From: Treponema sp.
GTDB lineage: Bacteria; Spirochaetota; Spirochaetia; Treponematales; Breznakiellaceae
Direction of reading: 5' to 3'
Length of the DNA: 53,992 bases
Assembly (NCBI GenBank): GCA_031278815.1
Contig: JAITJS010000083.1
Location: 1-53,992 of the forward strand
Positions 7,998-15,855 of the stretch are shown piece after piece; within the stretch, counting starts at the first letter, position 1, and each line of letters opens with the position of its first letter. The notes beneath the pieces were generated by a model. The model was not told the DNA's origin. It did no database searches and was given only the letters and a program-made list of their open reading frames with translations. Position numbers and translations under genes: made by a program.

Positions 7998-9245
7998 GCT
8001 GCATACCCTAGATACGGAGGGGCCAGCCCCTCCGCGTAGCTGCTGTTCCGCGCCCTGGAATTATTCCTGGGTACCCATTGGCTAGCATCATCTGGAGATA
8101 CCGGCCCAGAAGCAAGGTATGAACCATCGAGGGGCGCTACCAGGACCAAGCCGAAACAGCCCACCAGGGTATGGACGATCTCAGAGGAAACCCAACCAGG
8201 TTGATGACGTTTTCCAGGGGAACCCCTTGGGCGATAAAGGTCATGATTCAGGGCGGTATACTCCACAGAATAGGCCAGGAGCAAGGTGGTGGACATGGTA
8301 CCCGCCACATGGCGGGACACGGAAACCCCGCTTTTAATCAGGTTGATACAGCTGATGGCAGGGTATTGCTTCTTGATCTCTTCCATGGCGCTGGCGATGT
8401 CCATAGAAAGATACATCATGGCCTCGGAAGAGGCAAGGAAAATACCGGAGATAAAGAGGTGGACCAGGTTGAGGTGGGTATACCCCGCATAGAGGAGGGC
8501 TTCCGCAAAAGGCCGTACCGCTTCGTGAATCTTGAACCAATAGGTAAAGAAAAAAGCCAGAAGGGACGTGAGTAGGACCCCTCCCATCGCACCGGTAAAC
8601 GCGGTGAGCCCCCGCTGGGTAAGCCCGCCTATGCGGAAGATGAGCACGGCGGTTACGAGTACCGAGGCAAAGATCGGGTCCCAGCCCCGGAGCATAGCAG
8701 GAAAGAGGACCCGGATCAGGGTCGCCGCGGTAAACACAAAGGAAATCACGATCCTCACCCCTATCCATCCTATGATGAGGATAATAAAAAAGAAAAAGAG
8801 CGCGCCGAGAAACGCCGTCTTCCCGGTACGGTAATGATCGTAGACCTGGGCGTGGCGAATCTCCTGATTTTCTTCCGAGACGCTCACTATCACCAATACC
8901 GAGTCCCCCGGCGAGAAGATCTTGTCCAGTTCAATCGTACCCATAAGGTTATTGGATCCTGAAAAGACCTGCCCCTTAAAGCGCCCGGAACGGATTTCCA
9001 CCTCAAGCTGCTGTTCCCCCTGCCTCACCGGGCCTATGGTGAAGAGCCGTTCGTTATGTACTTCGATAATCTTCCCCTAAGCCCGCCCGCTGCTTTGCGG
9101 GCCCCTTCAAATCCCCCGTGGGGATGATAAAAAACAGAAGGGTTATCAAGACGGACACCGATACAAAAATCATATCCTGTCGTGGTTCATGGTTCCCCCA
9201 GACCAGTCTATGTTGGTTTTCTGTTTTTAGTTTGATATCCTTCAT
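7979..9245 (-). pseudogene. YibE/F-like membrane protein, frameshifted
   Basis: The reading starts at ATG 9245 (MKDIKLKTEN, first membrane segment FVSVSVLITLLFFI) but ends in a stop after 63 codons. The continuation lies in another frame (IIEVHNERLFTIGPVRQGEQ), so there is an indel near 9076. The main part has the YibE/F pattern: a soluble beta-rich domain with NNLMGTIELDK, then several membrane helices and SRHVAGTMSTTLLLAYS. A one-base insertion near 8248 and a one-base deletion near 8195 throw about 18 residues out of frame (the correct frame reads MTFIAQGVPLENVINLV) before SSEIVHTLVGCFGLVLVAP. Beyond about 8130 the reading is unrecognisable. The family is a multi-pass membrane protein of unknown function. 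It is either a recent pseudogene or affected by sequence errors. Confidence 0.8.
8015..8034. repeat. GC-rich hairpin after the trans-sulfuration operon
   Basis: CGGAGGGGC (8015-8023) and GCCCCTCCG (8026-8034) form nine perfect pairs with a two-base loop, 18 bases after the second Rrf2 stop codon. It may slow or end transcription, but no run of T follows on either strand, so I do not call it a classical intrinsic terminator. Confidence 0.4.
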
Positions 9246-9264
9246 GGGTAACCCTCCGATTTGC

Positions 9265-10763
9265 TTACAACCTAAGATTCATCGCAGAGGCGAGTTTTCT
9301 GAAGATGTCCGTATTATCGTAATACCCGCTGAAGAGTTCCTGATGGCCCCCGCGGCAAAGGTGCTGACCGGAACGCCGGTATGGGTGTAGGAAGTCCATC
9401 CTATACCCGCAGTCTGGTTCATGATTTGGGTGATCTTCACCGTAAGGGGTTCGTAACCGCCGTAGAGGAGGTACTGGTCCTCCGCAACCGGACGCTCAAT
9501 CTCGTCTCCCATAGAACGCTGGAAGGCAAATGTAAGCTGTTCCTTCTGGAAGTCCGAAAGACCCGCGTAGTCCAGGCCGAAGGCTTCTTGTATCCTGGGG
9601 AGCAGATCCGCCAGTTTCGCCTGAGCCTTGGGGGTGTTTTTCTTGTAGGGAGCGAGGACTTCATCGCTGAAGGCGATAAAGGACTTCTTTTGCAGGGCCA
9701 CCTTGTCAAAGAAGGTGGCGTACTGGGTTCCCGGTTCCCACAAAACCGATGGTCATACCGCCGGTCTCATGGTCGCCAGTAACGATGATGAGAGTTGCAT
9801 TCGGGCGGGTCCGGGCAAAATCCAGCGCGGCCTTGACGGCGTTGTCAAAAGCGATGTCCTCGTTGATAGCCGCGCCCGCATCGTTCGCATGACAGGCCCA
9901 GTCAATTTTCCCGCCTTCGACGGGCATGAAAAAGCCCTGGGGGTTGTCTTGCAACAGTTCAATCCCCTTGCGGGTATAGTCGAAAGATCGTCGTTCTTGC
10001 GGTCCAGTTCGTAGGGCATGGAGCCTGAATCTTGGAGCGTTTCGTTTATGGCAAGCACCTTGCCGGCCCCGGGCTTTAAGGCGTTAAACACCGCTTTCGC
10101 ATTGACGTAGAGGTACCCCGCATCCCTGGCCATCTGGATCACATCGCTTTGATCCTTGTTTTTTCCGGTAGGCTGCAGGAGGCCGCCCCCGGCAAAGTAT
10201 TCAAAGCCGCTTTTGACCATCTGAACCGCGATGTCGTAGTAGTTGCTCCGGGAAAGAACCTTGGCAAAGAAGCCCGCCGGAGTCGCCTGATCCAGGGTAA
10301 CGCTGGACACGATACCGACCTTCATCCCTGCCTCGTGGGCGTATTCAGCGATGGTCTTGAAACTCTTGGTCTTCCCCGGATCCATGTTGAGGACCCCGCT
10401 CAAGGTCTTGTTCCCTGTGGCGATGGCGGTTATGGTCGAGGCGGAGTCGGTGATAAAGGTTCCCGCATTATAGGTGGTGGTAAGCCCCGATACCGGGAAC
10501 CTGGTAAAGTCCAGCCTGGTGACGGTGATGTCTTTGGATGACCGGGCGGTGGCATAGACCTCGGCAGCACTGATCTGGGCTATAGCCATACCGTCCCCGA
10601 TAAAGAGGAACACGTATTTGGCCTGTCCTGCCGGGGCCGTCGCGGTATTCCGCTCGATACCGGTATCGGTCTGGGCCTTCGCCCAGAGATGCGTCCCCGG
10701 CCATCCTATGAGGACCGTCAGGGCGATTAAAAAGCCCAGGCAGCCCGTTCTGTTAGGTTTCAT
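9265..10763 (-). pseudogene. Alkaline phosphatase, frameshifted three times
   Basis: The 5' part has a signal peptide (MKPNRTGCLGFLIALTVLIG...), the metal-binding IGDGMAIAQ and the nucleophile region FITDSASTITAIATG, all typical of secreted PhoA-type phosphatases. Near 9982 the frame shifts and continues as DYTRKGIELLQDNPQGFF and VEGGKIDWACHANDAG, then TGDHETGGM with the metal-binding His. Near 9728 one extra base shifts again to TQYATFFDKVALQKK, and near 9348 a third shift restores HQELFSGYYDNTDIFRKLAS to a TAA at 9265. With all three corrected it would be a complete enzyme of about 500 residues. Upstream (10764-10953) is divergent with the DUF4418 operon and holds the palindrome TAAGCGCTTA at 10799. 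Confidence 0.88.
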
Positions 10764-10896
10764 AAAAAGCTCCTACGTATAAAAGGTTGAGATTAACATA
10801 AGCGCTTAATAATGAGGAAATGATGAGGGGGAAGTTAAAAGTCGGTTAGATGTTCGGGTCTATTGCTTGTGGCCAGTAAAAAAAGTCGGAAAACCA

Positions 10897-10925
10897 TTGA
10901 TGCCCTATCCCTTTTGAGTTAATAT
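10897..10925 (+). promoter_or_regulatory. Sigma-70 promoter of the DUF4418-ABC operon
   Basis: TTGATG (10897-10902), 17 bp, TAATAT (10920-10925), 28 bases before the ATG with GAGGAG between. A short dyad AGTTA-N8-TAACT (10917-10934) covers the -10 box and could be an operator; the arms are only five bases, so this part is weak. Confidence 0.55.
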
Positions 10926-10953
10926 AAGCTAACTATAAGATGAGGAGATTCCT

Positions 10954-11367
10954 ATGAAGAATCGCATAATAAGCGGTATGGCCGCTATCATCCTGGGGCT
11001 TTGTATATCCTTAGGGCCTCAGATTCTCTTCAAACTATGCCCTCCTAAAGCAGACGGAACCTGGATGCGCTGCCATTGGACCGGTCAGGCGGAAATCGGC
11101 GCGGGTTTCTTAGTAGTGGTTTTGGGAGGGGCAGTGCTGGCGTGTGCTTCAACCCGGGTCAGGCTGGGATTAAGTATCGCCTTGTGCCTTTCCGGTATAC
11201 TTACCCTGCTCTTTCCCAGTACCCTTATAGGAGGCTGTATGATGGAAACCATGCCCTGCCGGAAGGTAGCCTTTCCCGGCATATACCTGTGCAGCGTACT
11301 TACCATTGGGGGGGCTGCCATAAACAGCCTCTATTTGTTCCGCCAAGGTAAGCAGGAGCGGGTATGA
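10954..11367 (+). CDS. DUF4418 family membrane protein
   Basis: This 137-residue protein has four predicted membrane helices (about 5-23, 49-68, 72-91, 109-127) and conserved-looking cysteines: C30 in LFKLCPPKADG, C40 in MRCHWTG, and the pair in IGGCMMETMPCRK. This matches DUF4418 as I know it, a small family of unknown function often next to FtsX-type ABC transporter genes. The Cys/His/Met residues facing one side could bind a metal ion; that is inference. It leads a three-gene operon, each junction an ATGA overlap, so the three proteins probably form one complex. Confidence 0.8.
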   Translation: MKNRIISGMAAIILGLCISLGPQILFKLCPPKADGTWMRCHWTGQAEIGAGFLVVVLGGAVLACASTRVRLGLSIALCLSGILTLLFPSTLIGGCMMETMPCRKVAFPGIYLCSVLTIGGAAINSLYLFRQGKQERV

Positions 11368-12587
11368 TAAACACTATAGCCCCGCTCACCCTCTTTGAAA
11401 TGGCCCGCACCAACCTGTATGCACGGCCCTTTCGTTCCCTCTGTATTTTTACCCTGGTGGCTCTTATGGGGTTTGTCTTGTTCGGCGGATCCCTCATAGG
11501 GATGAGCCTGTTGAACGGCGTAGATAGTCTGTCCAAGCGGCTGGGGGCAGATCTCTTAATCGTTCCCCAGGGCTATGATCAAACCATTGAAGGTATTCTG
11601 CTTCGCAGTGAACCGGGCGCTTTTTATATGGATGAAGGGTGGGTTCGTAAAATCGCGGCTATCCAAGGGGTTCATGCGGTATCCCCCCAGCTCTTTATTA
11701 CCTCCCTTAATGCATCCTGCTGCGCTATGCCGGTACAGTTGATTGGCTTTGATGGTACGACGGATTTTGTGATCGGGCCGTGGATACAAACCGCCTTGAA
11801 ACGCCGCTTATCCGATGGGGAAATTGTTATCGGCTCTGGGATAAGCGGCCCAGTGGGTTCGTCCATCACCTTTTTTAACCGGGAGTACCGGGTTGTGGGG
11901 CGGCTCGACCGGACCGGTATGGGATTTGACGCTTCGGTCTTCATGAATATGGACAGCGCCCGAAGGGCTGCTCAGGATTATCAAGTCCAGGGCGGGCCAG
12001 TTCCTCCTCCAGAGCAATCGGTGTCCTCCATTCTGGTATCCACCACCCCTGATTACTCCCCTCGGAACGTATATGACCGGATTCAGCAGACCTTTGGGTA
12101 TGGCGACAGCGGCATTGTACCGGTCCTTTCTAAAAATATCATCCATACCGTAGCGGACGGCTTGCATAGCCTCATCGGTTTCATCATCCTCTTGGCGTTT
12201 ATGCTCTGGATAGGCGCGATACTGGTAATAAGCCTTCTTTTCTCCCTTACCCTGGGAGAGCGACTCCAGGAATTCGGGATATTCCGGGTCATAGGCATAA
12301 CGAAAAAAAGGCTTATCTTCCTTATTTTGACGGAATCCGCCTTGGTGAGTCTTGCAGGCAGCCTCACCGGGATGATCGGGGTCCTCCTTATCCTGCTGCC
12401 CTTTAAAACCCTCATCAGTGAAATCATCCGTATGCCCTATGTGCTGCCTTCCCCTGGCGCCTGGGCGCTGCTCCTGTTCCTGAGCCTTTTCTTGTCCTGT
12501 ATTATCGGGCCCCTGGCTTCCCTATACCCTGCGGTAAAGATGAGCAAGATGGAGGTGTATACGGTGATCCGGAGAAACGGCTTATGA
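11364..12587 (+). CDS. ABC transporter permease, FtsX/MacB type
   Basis: A 407-residue permease with the MacB/FtsX plan: a first membrane helix (about 27-50), a roughly 220-residue extracytoplasmic domain (GADLLIVPQGY, through the FNREYRVVGRLDRTG region), and three C-terminal helices (about 270-400) ending PAVKMSKMEVYTVIRR. Such permeases power mechanotransmission or lipid/peptide release rather than classic import. The signal anchor is preceded by an amphipathic N-terminus (TLFEMARTNLYARPFRS). Coupled by ATGA to DUF4418 upstream and to its ATPase downstream. Confidence 0.88.
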   Translation: MINTIAPLTLFEMARTNLYARPFRSLCIFTLVALMGFVLFGGSLIGMSLLNGVDSLSKRLGADLLIVPQGYDQTIEGILLRSEPGAFYMDEGWVRKIAAIQGVHAVSPQLFITSLNASCCAMPVQLIGFDGTTDFVIGPWIQTALKRRLSDGEIVIGSGISGPVGSSITFFNREYRVVGRLDRTGMGFDASVFMNMDSARRAAQDYQVQGGPVPPPEQSVSSILVSTTPDYSPRNVYDRIQQTFGYGDSGIVPVLSKNIIHTVADGLHSLIGFIILLAFMLWIGAILVISLLFSLTLGERLQEFGIFRVIGITKKRLIFLILTESALVSLAGSLTGMIGVLLILLPFKTLISEIIRMPYVLPSPGAWALLLFLSLFLSCIIGPLASLYPAVKMSKMEVYTVIRRNGL

Positions 12588-13267
12588 TTCTGGAACTGTG
12601 TGGGTTAAGCAAAACCTACGAGCGGGGCACGCGGTCATTTCTTGCCCTACAGGAAGTTTCCCTGTCCCTGGAAGCAGGAGATTTTGTCTGTATTGCCGGG
12701 CCTTCGGGAAGCGGAAAAAGTACCTTGCTGGGTATCGCGGCAGGGCTTATATCCCCTACCCAAGGATGGGTCTGTTTTCAGGGACAGGACTATAGTCGCC
12801 TCTCTGACGAGGCCCTGTCGGCAGTACGGAACCACGGCATCGGGTATGTCATGCAAGGGCCAAGCCTGCTCCCCAATTTTACGGTGCTCCAGAATGTACT
12901 CCTTCCCTATTATGTAGGCTCCTCTTTCAAAAAAGCCCCGGCAGCTCCGGTAGAACGGGCGTCCATGCTGCTTGAACAGGTGGGTATGCTTCCCCTCGCG
13001 GCTCAATACCCCGCAGAACTTTCAGGGGGCGAGTTACGGCGGGTTGCCATTGCCCGGGCATTACTGCTTGCCCCGGTTTTAGTGATTGCCGATGAACCTA
13101 CGGGGGATCTGGATGAGGGGCATACCGAGGAGGTGATGCAGCTCTTTTCCCAGGCTGCCCAGGAAGGGGCCGCGCTTTTGGTGGTTACCCATGATACGGC
13201 CCCCTTTCGGTACGGGAACCGCGGCTATTCCTTGCGGGCAGGGGTGCTGGCTGCATATACGCCCTAA
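12584..13267 (+). CDS. ABC transporter ATP-binding protein, LolD/MacB type
   Basis: A 227-residue ATPase with Walker [14 protein letters not shown]-loop region VMQGPSLLPNFTVLQNV, signature LSGGELRRVAIARAL, Walker B VLVIADEPTGDLDE and H-loop VVTHD. It partners the permease upstream (ATGA overlap). Together with DUF4418 it forms a complete exporter or mechanotransmission unit. The substrate is unknown, and the cysteine-rich DUF4418 partner makes a metal-linked role worth testing. Confidence 0.92.
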   Translation: MILELCGLSKTYERGTRSFLALQEVSLSLEAGDFVCIAGPSGSGKSTLLGIAAGLISPTQGWVCFQGQDYSRLSDEALSAVRNHGIGYVMQGPSLLPNFTVLQNVLLPYYVGSSFKKAPAAPVERASMLLEQVGMLPLAAQYPAELSGGELRRVAIARALLLAPVLVIADEPTGDLDEGHTEEVMQLFSQAAQEGAALLVVTHDTAPFRYGNRGYSLRAGVLAAYTP

Positions 13268-13279
13268 ACCTGCTTGGTG

Positions 13280-13310
13280 GGGCAAAAAAGACCTCCCCCG
13301 GTACCGGGGG
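13280..13310 (-). terminator. Terminator after the thioesterase gene
   Basis: On the minus strand the perfect palindrome CCCCCGGTACCGGGGG (13295-13310) is followed by AGGTCTTTTTT. This directly follows the thioesterase stop codon. Read from the plus strand it also lies 28 bases after the ABC ATPase gene but lacks a T run there, so it may serve both converging transcripts unequally. Confidence 0.65.
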
Positions 13311-13754
13311 CTATGGGGCTTCGGCGCCGGACTCCTGCTCCTCTTGCTGCTCTGGCACGGGTTCCGGTTTAAGCCCCGGCATGTTCCAGGATTGAGGAAT
13401 CCGGGTGGGATGGCCCTCGGCGTCTACAAAGGCCCAGGTAACCAGCGCCTCAACAATCACCTCATCCCCCCGTTTTATTTCTTGGGCAATGATGCCGCTC
13501 ACGATCCCTTTCTTTACCGGCCAGGAACGGATCTTCAGTACATCATCGGTTACCGCAGATTTCTTGTAATCAATCTCAATCCGGGCCACATACACCCCGT
13601 ACCCTGCACGGATTGCCCCAGGATAATCAAAGCCAATGGTTTTAAGGAATTCATACCGGGCATATTCAAGATAATGGAGATACTGGGCATTATTTACATG
13701 GCCATAATGGTCGCATTCATAGGTACGAACCACCAACGTACATTCACAAACCAT
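13311..13754 (-). CDS. Hotdog-fold acyl-CoA thioesterase (4-hydroxybenzoyl-CoA thioesterase type)
   Basis: This 147-residue YbgC/4HBT-like thioesterase contains VRTYECDHYGHVNNAQYLHYLEYAR (shown here in part), where the Asp/His region is the catalytic site of this family, followed by VARIEIDYKKSAVTDDVLKI. It hydrolyses acyl-CoA or acyl-ACP thioesters. I start it at 13754 because the family begins with the strand CTLVVRTYE; the longer upstream reading of 63 codons runs through a promoter and an inverted repeat. There is no Shine-Dalgarno sequence, and the promoter leaves almost no leader. The C-terminus is a Pro/Glu-rich tail of about 25 residues. Confidence 0.82.
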   Translation of the reverse strand: MVCECTLVVRTYECDHYGHVNNAQYLHYLEYARYEFLKTIGFDYPGAIRAGYGVYVARIEIDYKKSAVTDDVLKIRSWPVKKGIVSGIIAQEIKRGDEVIVEALVTWAFVDAEGHPTRIPQSWNMPGLKPEPVPEQQEEQESGAEAP

Positions 13755-13790
13755 AGTATTTACTATACTATAGACAGAGGTATTTGACAA
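13755..13790 (-). promoter_or_regulatory. Promoter of the thioesterase gene, possibly leaderless
   Basis: On the minus strand TTGTCA (13790-13785), 17 bp, TATAGT (13767-13762), and then seven bases to the A of the start codon at 13754. Transcription should begin at or next to the ATG, which fits the absence of a ribosome-binding site. A dyad CATAGTA...TACTATAG (13752-13773) covers this start. The promoter boxes are seen; leaderless translation is inference. Confidence 0.5.
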
Positions 13791-13799
13791 TTTTTTTTG

Positions 13800-13841
13800 C
13801 GGGCCCTGTTCCGCAGCTGCGGTTTTCCGAACAAGGGCCCG
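13800..13841. repeat. Large inverted repeat between divergent genes
   Basis: CGGGCCCTGTTC (13800-13811) pairs with GAACAAGGGCCCG (13829-13841) with one bulged base, and the palindrome CCGCAGCTGCGG (13811-13822) lies inside. It stands between the divergent thioesterase and Nudix genes, in the leader expected for the Nudix mRNA. A T run precedes it on the plus strand, not follows it, so it is not an intrinsic terminator of that strand. Confidence 0.6.
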
Positions 13842-13870
13842 ATAAACCATGCGTATTTTGGAGTTCCGCC

Positions 13871-14407
13871 ATGTTTCATTTCTGCCCGTCCTGTGCTTCC
13901 CCCCAAATCCAGTTTGAAGGGAATACGCGGTTCCGCTGCCCATCCTGTGGTTTTGTGTATTACCATAATATAGCCGCTGCCACGGGGTGTATCATTGATA
14001 CCGATGAAGGGATCCTCCTCTTGGTTAGGGCAAAAGAACCTGCCCAAGGTAAACTGGATCTTCCTGGGGGTTTTGTCAGCCTGGGGGAAGGAGTGGTTGA
14101 AGGGCTTCGTCGAGAGTGCCAAGAAGAAATCGGCTGGGATCCAGGGCTTCATTTTTCCTTCTTCGCCTCTTTCCCCAATACCTATCCGTACTGGGGGATA
14201 CTCTACAACACTTGCGATCTGTTTTTTACCCTGAACGCCCCTGGCTTACACAGAGCGGATCTGCACCTGGAAAGGGAGGAGATAGAGGGGATACGTTTTA
14301 TTAAACCATCTGAACTTCTTATGGAGGATTTGGCCTTTGATTCCACCCGCCGGGTGATGCAGGCATTTTTAGCGGCCTATTATCCTCAAGGGCCGGAAGG
14401 CTTATGA
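13871..14407 (+). CDS. Nudix hydrolase with N-terminal zinc ribbon
   Basis: A 178-residue protein. Residues 1-30 hold two Cys-x2-Cys pairs (CPSC and CPSC), a zinc ribbon as in NudC-like or ADP-ribose-type Nudix proteins. The Nudix box follows: G-x5-E-x7-R-E-x-x-E-E-x-G (GGFVSLGEG...RRECQEEIGW). It hydrolyses a nucleoside diphosphate linked to another group; the exact substrate cannot be read. Start at 13871 has TTGGAG upstream and puts the zinc ribbon at the N-terminus. YjbQ follows 82 bp downstream. Confidence 0.9.
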   Translation: MFHFCPSCASPQIQFEGNTRFRCPSCGFVYYHNIAAATGCIIDTDEGILLLVRAKEPAQGKLDLPGGFVSLGEGVVEGLRRECQEEIGWDPGLHFSFFASFPNTYPYWGILYNTCDLFFTLNAPGLHRADLHLEREEIEGIRFIKPSELLMEDLAFDSTRRVMQAFLAAYYPQGPEGL

Positions 14408-14489
14408 TGGGGGACCGAGAGGCCCCGCAAGCCTTCAGGAATTTTTTCTATGGGCTTGACATTTTTCAAGCCTTAGGTTGTTATGAGGT

Positions 14490-14933
14490 ATGACTTCCTT
14501 AGCCAGCTTTACCCTCAGCAGTACCCATAGGCACGAATGGATCCTCATCACCCCTCAGGTTCAGAGCCTTGTATCTGCCTCAGGACTTACCGAAGGGATC
14601 TGTGTGGTCTTTGTCCCTCATACCACCGCTGCACTGACCCTGAACGAAAATACGGATCCCCAGGTGCCCCAGGATGTGCAGTTTGCCCTGAATGCGATTT
14701 CTCCGGATCGCAAAGAATTCCGCCACGCTGAAGGCAATGCTGCAGCCCATACCCAGACCAGTCTGGTGGGGTCTTCCCTCACCCTCATCGTTACCCAAGG
14801 ATCCTTGCTCCTGGGTACGTGGCAGGGAATTTGGTTTAATGAGTATGACGGCCCCCGAACCCGAACGGTCCATGTAAGGTTCTTGGGAGAAGGGCTCTCC
14901 CATGAAGAAAATCGGTTTATTGAAAAACCGTGA
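14490..14933 (+). CDS. yjbQ: YjbQ family protein (UPF0047)
   Basis: A 147-residue single-domain protein with the YjbQ pattern: GICVVFVPHTTAALTLNEN with the conserved His-Thr-Thr, then FRHAEGNAAAHTQTSLVGSS (His ligands) and GTWQGIWFNEYDGPR. The family is known as a small beta-rich enzyme with weak thiamine-phosphate-synthase activity reported for E. coli YjbQ; its true role is unclear. It likely shares a transcript with the Nudix hydrolase. Confidence 0.88.
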   Translation: MTSLASFTLSSTHRHEWILITPQVQSLVSASGLTEGICVVFVPHTTAALTLNENTDPQVPQDVQFALNAISPDRKEFRHAEGNAAAHTQTSLVGSSLTLIVTQGSLLLGTWQGIWFNEYDGPRTRTVHVRFLGEGLSHEENRFIEKP

Positions 14934-14985
14934 AAAAACCCGGGCCTGCCTTATCAGAGGAATGAACGATACTTAAGCGTGTACT

Positions 14986-15855
14986 ATGAAGTATTTATAT
15001 GAAACTCACCTGCATACCTGTCAGGTAAGCGCCTGTGCCCTATCCAGGGGACGGGATTATATAGCTGCCTATAAGGCCTTCGGCTATACGGGCATCATCG
15101 TTACGGATCACTTCTTTAATGGTAATTCTCGCTTACCTCAGGACCTACCCTGGAAAGAATGGGTGCATCGGTTTTGCCGGGGCTATGAAGAGGCCTGGGA
15201 GGCAGGGAAAAAGCAGGCTCTGGATGTCTTCTTTGGCTGGGAGGAAACCTTTGACGGAGATGATTACCTGGTGTATGGGCTGGATAAGCAGTGGCTTTTG
15301 GAGCACCCAGAAGCTGCCCATTGGAACCGTAGGGAACAGTACGAGACCGTGAAATTCTACGGAGGCTGTGTGGTCCAGGCCCACCCTTTTAGGCAGCATT
15401 ACTATATTGACACCATTCATTTAGCTCCCACTTGTGTGGATGCAGTGGAAGTGGCCAATGCGAGCAACGAAGAAGCATCCTACGATGCTTTGGCTATGAA
15501 GTACGCCCAAGCCCTGGGGCTGCCCATAACCGCAGGTACGGATATCCATTATGTAGAGTACCTCCAGGGTCTTGAGATTCCCTTTGGGGTGTATCTGAAT
15601 AAGAAGATGGATGGTATTGAGGACTATGTGATGGCTATTGGTGAGAAAACCCTGGGGGACTTGCAGATGAGTCCAGGACGCTGCGATTTCCATGGGAATG
15701 AGACGGTGAGATTGCCGGTGGATATCCGGGATAAGGCTGACCTGAGCACCGGTAGAGACCTCTGGGATCTGCTGGGGTGCCGCTCGATCCAGAGGAAGGA
15801 GGAGAGCCGCTCCCCCAGGCCGGGGGAGGTATCCCAAAAAATATACTACCCCTAG
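14986..15855 (+). CDS. PHP-domain phosphoesterase
   Basis: A 289-residue protein of the PHP fold, related to histidinol phosphatase and other metal-dependent phosphoesterases. Metal ligands appear in order: ETHLHT at the N-terminus, TDHFF near residue 45, the Glu of GWEETF, VQAHPFR, and GTDIHY near residue 185. The last 50 residues are polar and unlike the family and may be a dispensable tail. The stop overlaps the convergent hcp gene by four bases. The substrate cannot be read from sequence; no histidine biosynthesis gene is nearby. Confidence 0.85.
   Translation: MKYLYETHLHTCQVSACALSRGRDYIAAYKAFGYTGIIVTDHFFNGNSRLPQDLPWKEWVHRFCRGYEEAWEAGKKQALDVFFGWEETFDGDDYLVYGLDKQWLLEHPEAAHWNRREQYETVKFYGGCVVQAHPFRQHYYIDTIHLAPTCVDAVEVANASNEEASYDALAMKYAQALGLPITAGTDIHYVEYLQGLEIPFGVYLNKKMDGIEDYVMAIGEKTLGDLQMSPGRCDFHGNETVRLPVDIRDKADLSTGRDLWDLLGCRSIQRKEESRSPRPGEVSQKIYYP

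Noticed and set aside
10799-10808. TAAGCGCTTA palindrome before the alkaline phosphatase as a LacI-type operator
   Set aside because: Only ten bases and no regulator gene of that family nearby; chance is a real option.
13784-13870. Upstream start giving a 207-residue Nudix protein
   Set aside because: The extra 29 codons run through the inverted repeat; GGAG before 13871 fixes the start.
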